Shown: positions 1-6,532 of the stretch, piece by piece
Layout of the letters: every line of letters begins with the position of its first letter
How positions within the stretch are numbered: the stretch's first letter is position 1
Assembly: GCA_035524275.1 (NCBI GenBank)
Contig: DATKPC010000032.1
Location: 1-9,875, forward strand
Direction: 5' to 3'
Source: DATKPC01 sp035524275
Lineage (GTDB): Bacteria; Pseudomonadota; Gammaproteobacteria; Burkholderiales; Burkholderiaceae_F
DNA length: 9,875 nt
Translations under genes and position numbers: made by a program
Notes under the pieces: model-generated
What the model was told of the DNA's origin: nothing
Database searches by the model: none
Seen by the model: only the letters and a program-made list of their open reading frames with translations

Positions 1-495
1 GCCACCACATCGGCCGGCGGGGCGACCAGCACGACGCCGTCGAGCGGAGCAACCGCGAGCGCCAGCACGTCCGCGGCGACGACGAGCGCCCGCGGCCACC
101 ACCGCCACCACCATCGTCACGGCGCGAACGGCTACGGCGACCTCGGCAGCAAGCTGCAGTCGCTGGCCTCGAGCCTCTCCGCCCGCGCCTCGTCGGCTTC
201 CTCGTCGTCGTCCACGTCCGCGTCGACGTCCGCGTCGACGTCCGCGTTGACGTCCGATAGCGCGCTGTCCACGAGCGCGCTGTCCACGCTGCAACAGGAC
301 TTCAGCGCGCTCGTGAGCGCGGCGCAGGGGTCGTCGGGCTCTGCGGCGACGCCGGACGGGACGTCCGCGGGGGCCACGACCGGCGCGTCGAGCGACCTCG
401 TGAAATTCCTCAACACGCTGGCCGGAGACCTTGGCTCGACGTCGCCGACGGCAACACAGCCGGCGGCCGGTTCGCTGATCACGACATCCGCCTGA
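1..495 (+). CDS. Hypothetical Ser/Thr/Ala-rich low-complexity protein, C-terminal part (5' end outside window)
   Basis: The + strand frame is open from the first base to a TGA at 493-495, giving 164 visible residues with no start codon in view, so this is the C-terminal portion of a longer protein. An N-proximal part rich in Ala, Thr and Ser is followed by a His/Arg cluster (HHRHHHHRH, about residues 37-45), a Ser/Thr/Ala repeat tract (about 66-97), and two better-ordered short segments (GDLGSKLQSLASSLS near 50-64 and DLVKFLNTLAGDLGS near 131-145) that could be amphipathic helices. There is no membrane segment in the visible part. Codons carry mostly G or C in third position, as expected of a real gene here. 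I do not recognise a named family. The composition resembles low-complexity proteobacterial hypothetical proteins with a His-rich stretch, and metal binding by the His cluster is only a guess. It converges on hrpA with a 28-bp gap. Confidence 0.6.
   Translation, partial: ATTSAGGATSTTPSSGATASASTSAATTSARGHHRHHHRHGANGYGDLGSKLQSLASSLSARASSASSSSSTSASTSASTSALTSDSALSTSALSTLQQDFSALVSAAQGSSGSAATPDGTSAGATTGASSDLVKFLNTLAGDLGSTSPTATQPAAGSLITTSA
214..255 (+). repeat. 12-bp tandem repeat (unit acgtccgcgtcg) within a coding sequence
   Basis: Three consecutive 12-bp units lie at 214-225, 226-237 and 238-249, the third with one C-to-T change, followed by a half unit at 250-255. The unit is a multiple of three and encodes a Thr-Ser-Ala-Ser period, so copy-number change would keep the frame. 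Confidence 0.85.
259..288 (+). repeat. 15-bp direct duplication (unit agcgcgctgtccacg)
   Basis: Two identical 15-bp units are adjacent at 259-273 and 274-288 and encode SALST twice. The duplication lies just after the 12-bp repeat array in the same low-complexity coding region, and likewise keeps the frame. Confidence 0.85.
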
Positions 496-509
496 ATCCG
501 CGCATCGGA

Positions 510-540
510 GCCTGCCCGCGCGGTCAGCGCGGCAGGCTTT
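510..540 (+). terminator. Hairpin between convergent genes, possible terminator of the 5' gene
   Basis: The arms gcctgcc (510-516) and ggcaggc (531-537) pair perfectly. After one bulged C (517), gcgc (518-521) pairs with gcgc (527-530) around a 5-nt loop, giving an 11-bp GC-rich stem. It begins 15 nt after the stop of the upstream gene and is followed by only three T residues (538-540), so it is a weak intrinsic terminator at best. The hrpA stop codon (524-526, read on the - strand) sits in the loop. Confidence 0.45.
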
Positions 541-3500
541 GCCAGACCTTCGCCAGCCGCTTCGGGCTGACCGGGACCGCCGTCCTCAGCTCCTGGGCGA
601 ACAACGACACCCGCAGTTCCTCCAGGAGCCAGCGGAACTCCTCCAGGCGCGGATCCTCGACGCCCTTGCGGGCGGCAAGCTCGCGGAGGAACGGAACCTG
701 CAGGTGCTGGACCTCGGCGGCCTGGCGCTGGTCGCGAGCCGGATCGGCGCGCAGCTTGTCGAAGCGGATGGCGATCGCCTTCAGGTAGCGCGGGTAGTGA
801 CCCAGCGCGCCGGGCGGCGTTTCGACGAGGAAGCGCTTAGGAAACAGACGCGCGAGCTGCTGCTCCGCGTCGGCGACCGCGTGGGGAAATGCCCGCGAAC
901 CGGCGAGTTTTCGTGCGGCGGCACCCGCATCCTGGACGATCGTCGTGACCAGGCGCGCGACCTCCTGCGCGATCAGGCTCAATCGGCCGCGGGCCTCGTC
1001 TTTCCGCGCGACGAAAGCAGCCCGGTCCGCAGGCCACGGCTCGACGAGACACGTCCGCTCGACGGCCGCGTCGATGACGTCGCGGCGCAAGTCGTCGAAG
1101 CCAGGCCAGGCGGCCGCGAGCGCCGCGACCGTCGAGGCCTGCATCTGCACCGTCTGCAGGCTGGCCAGCGGTTTCGCCAGCGACTTGATCTGTTCGCGCA
1201 ATTGCAGCAGAAAGAGACGGCGCAGCCCGACACGATGCTGCTGCTTCGACTGCTCCGGGTCTTCGAAGACTTCGAGCGTGCAGTGGTCGCCGCGGTCGAC
1301 GAGGGCCGGGTAGCCGACCAGCGTCACGTCCTGCCCGGCAGCCCGCCGGCGGATCTCCATGATTTCCGGCAGGTTCCCGAAGTCCCAGTCCGTGATCCGG
1401 GACGGCGTGATCCGGGAAGCGGAGTTCCGATCGGCCTGCGCGTCCGTTTCGCCGCGGCCTGCCGTCGCTTCGTTCGCCAACGCCTGGAAATTCCGCTGCG
1501 CCTCGGCGCCAAGCTCGGCGCGAAGATGCGGCAGGCTGCGGCCCGCGGCAAGCTGGCGCCCATGCTCGTCCACGACCTTGATATTCATCGACAGATGCGC
1601 CGGCAGCGTCTCGCGCTTGAAATCCTCGGCACGGCACGCGACGCCGGCGTGCTCGCGCAGGTCGGCGATCAACGCATCGACGAGCGACGCCGGATGCGCC
1701 TCGGCGGCCGCCTCGCCGTGGCGGCCGACGAACCCCGCGGCATAGTCGGGCAGCGGCACGCAATGCCGGCGCAGTTTCTGCGGCAGCGATTTCAGCAGGA
1801 GCTGGACCTTCTCCTTCAGCATGCCGGGAACGAGCCACTCGCAACGATTCGCATCGACCAGATTGAGCACGACGAGCGGCACCGCGAGCGTCACGCCGTC
1901 GCGCGCCGACCCCGGCTCGAAGTGATAGCTCAGCGCGCATTCGACGCCGCCGACCGCCATTCGCGCCGGGAACTGCTCCGACGTGACGCCGGCGGCGCGG
2001 TGCTGCATCAGGTCGTCGCGAGACAGGTAGAGCAGCTTCGGCTGCGTGGCCTCGGCCTTCACGCGCCAGCGTTCGAACGACGCGCCGCCGTGGACCTCCG
2101 CGCCGACCACGCGGTCGTAGAACGCCTGGATCAGGTCGTCGTCGACCAGCACGTCGAGCCGCCGCGCCTTCTGCTCCAGTTCCCGAATCTCGCGGACGAG
2201 GCGCAGGTTGTGCGCGAGGAACGGCGCGCGGGTCTCGAACTCCCCGGCGACCAGGCCGTCGCGGATGAAGATTTCGCGCGCCCGCGCCGGATCGATCGGA
2301 GCGAGCGGAATGCGGCGCTGCTGGTAGACGGTCAGTCCGTAGAGCGTGGCCCGTTCGAAGACCATCGCCTGCGCCGGCTTCTTCTCCCAGTGCGGATCGC
2401 CGTGCGACTTGCGCAACAGGTGCGCCCCGGTCCGCTCGAGCCAGGTCGGCTCGATCGTCGCGACCGTGCGCGCGAACAGCCTCGAGGTCTCGACGAGCTC
2501 CGCAGCCATGACCCAGCGCCCCCCCTTCTTCGCCAGCGGGGAGCCGGGCCAGACGTGGAACTTGATGCCGCGCGCGCCGGCGTACGGCGGCTCCCGCGGG
2601 TCGGCATCGACCTGCCGGACGCCGACATTGCCGAGCAATCCGGCCAGCAGCGCGACGTGGAGCTGCTCGAAGGTCGCCGGCAGCGAGCTGACGTGCCACC
2701 CCTGCTCGGCGACGAGCGCGTGGAGCTGGCCGTGAATGTCGATCCATTCGCGCACGCGCCGCGGGCTGAGATATTCCTGTTGCAGCTCCGAGGCCAGCTT
2801 GCGGTGCGATTTCTTGTGCTCGACGCGCTCGTTGACGTGCGTCCAGAGCTTGAGCAGCGCCGAGAAGTCCGACTTCTCGTCGGCGAAGCGCCGATGCGCG
2901 GCGTCGGCCGCCTCCTGCGCCGCCGGTGGCCGGTCGCGCGGATCCTGGACCGACAGGGCGGCGGCGACGATCGCCACCTCGCGCAGGCTGCCGTGCTCGC
3001 GCGCGGCGAGCAGCATCCGACCCACGCGCGGGTCGAGCGGAAGGCGTGCGAGCTGCTGGCCGATCGCGGTGAGCTCGTTGCCGGAATCGACCGCATTGAG
3101 CTCCGCGAGAAGCTGGTAACCATCGGCGATCGCGCGCGGCGGCGGCGGCTCGACGAACGGAAACGACGCCACGTCGCCCAGGCGCAGCGACTTCATCCGC
3201 AGGATCACGCCGGCGAGCGAGGATCGCAGGATCTCCGGGTCGGTGAACCGCGGGCGCCGCGCGTAGTCGTCTTCCGCATAAAGCCGCAGGCAGATGCCGG
3301 CGGCGACGCGCCCGCAGCGGCCGGCGCGCTGGTCGGCGGCCGCCTGCGAGATCGGCTCGACCCGCAGCTGCTCGACCTTGTTCCGGTAGGAGTAGCGCTT
3401 GACGCGCGCGAGCCCGGTGTCGACGACGTAGCGGATCCCCGGGACGGTCAGCGAGGTCTCGGCGACGTTGGTCGCCAGGACGATCCGTCGTCCGCCGGCC

Positions 3501-4402
3501 GGGCGAAAAACCCTCTCCTGCTCCTCGGCGGACAGCCGGGAATACAGCGGCAGCACCTCGAGCCCGGCGGCCCGGTGCTTGCGCAGCCCCTCGGCCGCCT
3601 CGCGAATCTCGCGCTCGCCCGGAAGGAACACCAGGACGTCCCCGGGCCCGCAGAGCGCGAGTTCGTCGACCGCATCGACGATCGCATCGATCAGCGTCCG
3701 GTCGTCGGCGCTGTCGTCGACCTGGACCGGCCGATAGCGGACCTCGACCGGGAACAGGCGCCCGGAAACGTTGATCACCGGGGCCGCGACGCCGTCGCGC
3801 CCGAAATGGCGCGCGAAGCGCTCGGCATCGATCGTCGCCGACGTGATGACGAGCTTCAGGTCGGCCCGGCGATCGACGAGCTGGCGCAGGAAGCCGAGCA
3901 GGAAATCGATGTTGAGCGATCGTTCGTGCGCCTCGTCGACGATGATCGTGTCGTAGGCGGAGAGTTCAGGATCCCCCTGGCTCTCGGCGAGCAGGATCCC
4001 GTCGGTCATCAGCTTGACCGACGCGCCGGGCCGTGTCTGGTCCGTGAAGCGGATCTTGTAGCCGACGACGTCCCCCAGCACGCTGCCCAGCTCCTGCGCG
4101 ATGCGGCGGGCGATCGAGCTCGCGGCGATGCGTCGCGGCTGCGTATGCCCGATCATGCCGTCGCGCCCGCGACCGATCTCGAGGCAGATCTTCGGCAGTT
4201 GTGTCGTCTTCCCGGATCCGGTTTCGCCGCAAACGATGACGACCGGGTGGGCCCGGATCGCGGCAGCGATCGCCTCGCGCTGCGCGCTGACGGGCAGATC
4301 CGGCGGAAAGGTGATCGGCGGGATCGGCGTGCGCACCCGCGGCCGGCCGGCACGCGGCGGGCGCGACGCGGTCGGGCCGGGACGGGGAGAGCTGGTGTTC
4401 AA
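524..4402 (-). CDS. hrpA: ATP-dependent RNA helicase HrpA (DEAH box)
   Basis: This is a cytosolic superfamily 2 DEAH-box RNA helicase; the HrpA family is linked to RNA remodelling and rescue of stalled ribosomes. With a TTG start at 4402 it has 1292 residues, close to E. coli HrpA (about 1300). Visible motifs are Walker A GETGSGKT (about 59-66), DEAH (156-159), SAT (188-190) and motif VI QRAGRCGR (358-365), followed by the HA2/OB-fold part and the long C-terminal DUF3418-type region ending in a conserved LEEFRWLLEELRVSLFAQEL-like block. The start is uncertain: no ATG and no clear Shine-Dalgarno site lie near the first conserved block. GTG at 4336 and TTG at 4480 are alternatives in frame. The ATG at 4555 is unlikely because it lies inside argA and upstream of the likely promoter. 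hrpA is divergent from argA. Confidence 0.95.
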   Translation of the reverse strand: MNTSSPRPGPTASRPPRAGRPRVRTPIPPITFPPDLPVSAQREAIAAAIRAHPVVIVCGETGSGKTTQLPKICLEIGRGRDGMIGHTQPRRIAASSIARRIAQELGSVLGDVVGYKIRFTDQTRPGASVKLMTDGILLAESQGDPELSAYDTIIVDEAHERSLNIDFLLGFLRQLVDRRADLKLVITSATIDAERFARHFGRDGVAAPVINVSGRLFPVEVRYRPVQVDDSADDRTLIDAIVDAVDELALCGPGDVLVFLPGEREIREAAEGLRKHRAAGLEVLPLYSRLSAEEQERVFRPAGGRRIVLATNVAETSLTVPGIRYVVDTGLARVKRYSYRNKVEQLRVEPISQAAADQRAGRCGRVAAGICLRLYAEDDYARRPRFTDPEILRSSLAGVILRMKSLRLGDVASFPFVEPPPPRAIADGYQLLAELNAVDSGNELTAIGQQLARLPLDPRVGRMLLAAREHGSLREVAIVAAALSVQDPRDRPPAAQEAADAAHRRFADEKSDFSALLKLWTHVNERVEHKKSHRKLASELQQEYLSPRRVREWIDIHGQLHALVAEQGWHVSSLPATFEQLHVALLAGLLGNVGVRQVDADPREPPYAGARGIKFHVWPGSPLAKKGGRWVMAAELVETSRLFARTVATIEPTWLERTGAHLLRKSHGDPHWEKKPAQAMVFERATLYGLTVYQQRRIPLAPIDPARAREIFIRDGLVAGEFETRAPFLAHNLRLVREIRELEQKARRLDVLVDDDLIQAFYDRVVGAEVHGGASFERWRVKAEATQPKLLYLSRDDLMQHRAAGVTSEQFPARMAVGGVECALSYHFEPGSARDGVTLAVPLVVLNLVDANRCEWLVPGMLKEKVQLLLKSLPQKLRRHCVPLPDYAAGFVGRHGEAAAEAHPASLVDALIADLREHAGVACRAEDFKRETLPAHLSMNIKVVDEHGRQLAAGRSLPHLRAELGAEAQRNFQALANEATAGRGETDAQADRNSASRITPSRITDWDFGNLPEIMEIRRRAAGQDVTLVGYPALVDRGDHCTLEVFEDPEQSKQQHRVGLRRLFLLQLREQIKSLAKPLASLQTVQMQASTVAALAAAWPGFDDLRRDVIDAAVERTCLVEPWPADRAAFVARKDEARGRLSLIAQEVARLVTTIVQDAGAAARKLAGSRAFPHAVADAEQQLARLFPKRFLVETPPGALGHYPRYLKAIAIRFDKLRADPARDQRQAAEVQHLQVPFLRELAARKGVEDPRLEEFRWLLEELRVSLFAQELRTAVPVSPKRLAKVWQSLPR
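1391..1417 (-). repeat. Small direct duplication inside hrpA
   Basis: The 12-mer cgtgatccggga occurs at 1391-1402 and again at 1406-1417, a 15-bp period. On the coding (-) strand it yields SRITPSRITDWDFGNLPE, a doubled SRIT just before the WDFGNLPE segment, and it keeps the frame. It looks like a local slippage duplication. Confidence 0.7.
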
Positions 4403-4479
4403 CGGGAGGCGATGGTCGTCGATATCGCGCCGGCGTGGCGAACGGCGCGGCGCCGGTACGGCGCCTGCGCGGGCCGGCA

Positions 4480-4485
4480 AATATA
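4480..4485 (-). promoter_or_regulatory. Candidate -10 box for hrpA (TATATT on the - strand)
   Basis: On the - strand the only A/T-rich patch of the 92-bp hrpA-argA spacer reads TATATT, one base from the sigma70 -10 consensus. Transcription would begin near 4473, about 70 nt before the chosen hrpA start at 4402. No good -35 element is visible, so this is tentative. Confidence 0.35.
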
Positions 4486-4487
4486 AT
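4482..4487 (+). promoter_or_regulatory. Candidate -10 box for argA (perfect TATAAT), close to the start codon
   Basis: A perfect TATAAT at 4482-4487 stands out in GC-rich surroundings. Only 7 nt separate it from the argA ATG at 4495, so a start 6-8 nt after the box would put the transcript's 5' end at or next to the ATG. There is no Shine-Dalgarno sequence before that ATG, which fits a leaderless or nearly leaderless mRNA. No convincing -35 hexamer was found around 4459-4465. The box overlaps the candidate - strand box for hrpA. Confidence 0.5.
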
Positions 4488-4494
4488 CCGTCGG

Positions 4495-5871
4495 ATGAAC
4501 GACTCCACCGTCCCGGCGTCCGTCTCGGCGACCCTACCGGCCAGTGCCGCGGCATCGACTCGCGCCGGCCAGGAGCGTTTCGTCGCCTGGCTGCGCGACG
4601 TCGCGCCGTACGTGCACGCGCATCGCGGCCGCACGTTCGTCGTGGCCTTCGGCGGCGAGCTGATCGAGGCCGGGCGCCTCAATGCGCTCGTCCACGACCT
4701 GTCGCTGCTGCATGCGCTAGGAATCCGGCTCGTCGTCGTCTACGGGTGCCGGCCGCAAGTCCAGGACCTGTTGCGGCTGCGGCACGTCGAGACGCGCCTC
4801 GCGCACGGATTGAGGATCACCGATGCGGCAACGCTCGACTGCGTCATCGACGCCGCGGGCGGCATTCGCCTCGACATCGAGGCCGCGTTCTCGCAGGGAC
4901 TGCCGAGCACGCCGATGGCCAATGCGCGGATCCGCGTCGTCAGCGGCAACTTCGTCACGGCGCAGCCGCTGGGCATCGTCGACGGCGTGGATTTCCAGCT
5001 CACCGGGAAAGTCCGGAAGATCGATGCCGAGGCCATATTTCGCACGCTCGAACACCAGGCCATCGTGCTGCTCTCGCCGCTCGGATTCTCGCCGACCGGC
5101 GAAGCGTTCAACCTGACCGTCGAAAATGTCGCCTCCAGCGTGGCGATCGCGCTGCATGCGGACAAGCTGCTGTTCCTCGACATCGCCGATGGCGTGCGCG
5201 ACGCCGACGGGTCGCTGCAGCAGGAGATATCGCTCGTCGAGGCCGAGCGGCTGGTTGCCAGGAACGCCGCCGCGGGCGAGGATGTCGCGACGCTCGACTG
5301 CCTCGTCAAGGCCTGCCGCGGCGGCGTCGCGCGCGCCCACCTGATCCCGTTCACCGTCGACGGCGGCGTCCTCGTCGAGTTGTTCACGCACAACGGCGTC
5401 GGGACGATGGTCGTGGCGGAAAACCTCGAAGCGCTGCGCGAGGCGACCCCCGATGACGTCGGCGGCATCCTGAAGCTGATCGAACCGCTCGAGGCCGACG
5501 GTACGCTCGTGAAGCGGCCGCGCGAACTGATCGAGCGCGAGATCGGGCAGTTCACCGTTCTCGAACACGACGGCATCATCTATGGCTGCGCCGCGCTGTA
5601 TCCCTTCCCCGGCGACGGCGTCGCGGAGATGGCCTGCCTGACCGTCCACCCGGAGGACCGCGAGGCCGGCGTCGGCGAACGCCTGATGCGTCGCATCGAG
5701 GCGCGCGCGCGCGCCGCCGGCATGAGGCGGATCTTCGTCCTCACGACCCGAACGGCGCACTGGTTCCTCAAGCGCGGCTTCACGGCGGCGACGGTCGACG
5801 ACCTGCCGGGCGAGCGGCAGCGCCTGTACAACTGGCAGCGTCGGTCGCAGATCCTGTTCAAGAACCTTTGA
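4495..5871 (+). CDS. argA: Amino-acid N-acetyltransferase (N-acetylglutamate synthase)
   Basis: This enzyme transfers acetyl from acetyl-CoA to glutamate, the first step of arginine synthesis, in the cytosol. The 458-residue protein has the classic ArgA two-domain layout. An amino-acid-kinase-like domain spans about residues 25-300 (FVVAFGGELIE at 48-58; VYGCRPQVQ at 82-90, where E. coli has VHGARPQI; QLTGKVRKID at 168-177). A GNAT domain spans about 315-455, with the acetyl-CoA loop REAGVGERL (389-397), HWFLKRGF (422-429) and the family-typical tail YNWQRRSQILFKNL. The kinase-like domain normally binds arginine for feedback inhibition. ATG 4495 is chosen over the in-frame GTG at 4435 because the promoter box lies between them and the added residues look non-native. 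yggX follows after 16 bp, so the two are probably co-transcribed. Confidence 0.96.
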   Translation: MNDSTVPASVSATLPASAAASTRAGQERFVAWLRDVAPYVHAHRGRTFVVAFGGELIEAGRLNALVHDLSLLHALGIRLVVVYGCRPQVQDLLRLRHVETRLAHGLRITDAATLDCVIDAAGGIRLDIEAAFSQGLPSTPMANARIRVVSGNFVTAQPLGIVDGVDFQLTGKVRKIDAEAIFRTLEHQAIVLLSPLGFSPTGEAFNLTVENVASSVAIALHADKLLFLDIADGVRDADGSLQQEISLVEAERLVARNAAAGEDVATLDCLVKACRGGVARAHLIPFTVDGGVLVELFTHNGVGTMVVAENLEALREATPDDVGGILKLIEPLEADGTLVKRPRELIEREIGQFTVLEHDGIIYGCAALYPFPGDGVAEMACLTVHPEDREAGVGERLMRRIEARARAAGMRRIFVLTTRTAHWFLKRGFTAATVDDLPGERQRLYNWQRRSQILFKNL

Positions 5872-5887
5872 CATCGCGGAGGTCCGC

Positions 5888-6160
5888 ATGGCGCGCCTGG
5901 TTCACTGCATCAAGCTCGGCCGCGAGGCCGAGGGCCTCGATTTCCCCCCGATCCCGGGCGAAGTCGGAAAACGCATCTTCGAGAACGTCTCCAGGGAAGC
6001 CTGGCTGCAGTGGCAGAAGCACCAGACGATGCTGGTGAACGAGAACCGGCTCAACCTGGCCGACGTCCGGGCGCGCAAGTACCTGGCGACGCAGATGGAG
6101 CAGTATTTCTTCGGCGATGGCGCCGACAAGCCCGCCGGCTACGTACCGCCCTCGTCGTGA
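5888..6160 (+). CDS. yggX: Fe(2+)-trafficking / oxidative damage protection protein YggX
   Basis: This small cytosolic protein of 90 residues matches the YggX family in length and sequence. YggX protects Fe-S clusters against oxidative damage and is implicated in handling labile iron. Family hallmarks are the N-terminal LVHCIKLGREAEGLDFPPIPG segment with the conserved Cys7, then KRIFENVSREAW (28-39), LVNENRLNLADVRARKYL (50-67) and the MEQYFFGDG block (71-79). The start is fixed by a strong Shine-Dalgarno GGAGG at 5878-5882, five bases before the ATG. It begins 16 bp after the argA stop, an arrangement seen in other betaproteobacteria, so expression from the argA promoter is likely. In contrast to argA, it has a canonical ribosome-binding site. 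Confidence 0.96.
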   Translation: MARLVHCIKLGREAEGLDFPPIPGEVGKRIFENVSREAWLQWQKHQTMLVNENRLNLADVRARKYLATQMEQYFFGDGADKPAGYVPPSS

Positions 6161-6193
6161 TCGATCGCTGCCTGATCTATCGCAACGGGTGAA

Positions 6194-6222
6194 TCGGCCC
6201 GATGCCGGACAGGGCGGGCCGA
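6194..6222 (+). terminator. Weak hairpin downstream of yggX
   Basis: An 8-bp perfect stem (tcggcccg at 6194-6201 with cgggccga at 6215-6222) encloses a 13-nt loop, 34 bases after the yggX stop. There is no T-tract, so it may be only an attenuating or chance hairpin in GC-rich DNA. The remainder of the 105-bp yggX-DUF4404 spacer shows nothing else I can support. Confidence 0.25.
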
Positions 6223-6265
6223 ACGTGCGAGACTAGCCTTGTTGTTGCACCGAGAACATCGCCCC

Positions 6266-6532
6266 ATGACCGAGTCGGACCTTCATGCCGCGATCGCGCG
6301 ACTTCGCCGCGAGCTTCGCGGCGCACGTTTTCGCGACCCGCAATCGCATCAGCAGGTCGAATCGCTGATCCGCGAGATCGAGGCCAACCGCGCGACTTCG
6401 GCGCCGGCGCCCTCGACGGACGCCCTACTGCAGCGGATCGGTGAAACGGTCCGCCGGCTGGAGGTCGAGCACCCGGTGCTGACCGGTTGCCTCGGACAGA
6501 TCGCCGCGGCGCTCAGCGCGATGGGCATCTGA
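6266..6532 (+). CDS. DUF4404 family small protein
   Basis: This 88-residue protein matches the DUF4404 pattern. An N-terminal helix (LHAAIARLRREL) is followed by a segment resembling a coiled coil (about 30-45), an Ala/Pro/Ser linker (about 46-55), a second helix (ALLQRIGETVRRLEVEHP, 57-74) and a closing LTGCLGQIAAALSAMGI, the family's typical hydrophobic GxIAxALxxMGI-type end. The function of the family is unknown. ATG 6266 is preferred to the in-frame TTG at 6239 because the family starts close to this Met; the Shine-Dalgarno signal is weak. There is no signal peptide or membrane segment. Its last 108 bp lie antisense to the 3' end of the GntR gene, and a strong hairpin follows 12 nt after its stop. 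It may be read through from argA-yggX or have its own promoter. Confidence 0.8.
   Translation: MTESDLHAAIARLRRELRGARFRDPQSHQQVESLIREIEANRATSAPAPSTDALLQRIGETVRRLEVEHPVLTGCLGQIAAALSAMGI

Noticed and set aside
132..482. A - strand frame encoding an acidic DVDADVDADVD repeat opposite the 5' protein
   Set aside because: It is the antisense reading of the 12-bp repeats. The + frame is open to the window edge with good third-position GC and is followed by a hairpin, so it is preferred, although low complexity makes this less certain than elsewhere.
539..4486. A 1315-codon open frame on the + strand opposite hrpA
   Set aside because: The - strand frame carries every DEAH helicase motif. The + frame is Arg/Asp/Leu-rich with no recognisable domain. 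It is explained by high GC and few stop codons opposite a highly biased gene.
4435..4494. Upstream GTG start for argA adding 20 residues
   Set aside because: It would put the TATAAT promoter box inside the coding region, and the extra residues (MANGAAPVRRLRGP...) look like GC-rich noise. ATG 4495 fits the family.
6239..6265. TTG start adding nine residues to the DUF4404 protein
   Set aside because: The following ATG at 6266 matches the family's N-terminus; the added residues are not family-like.
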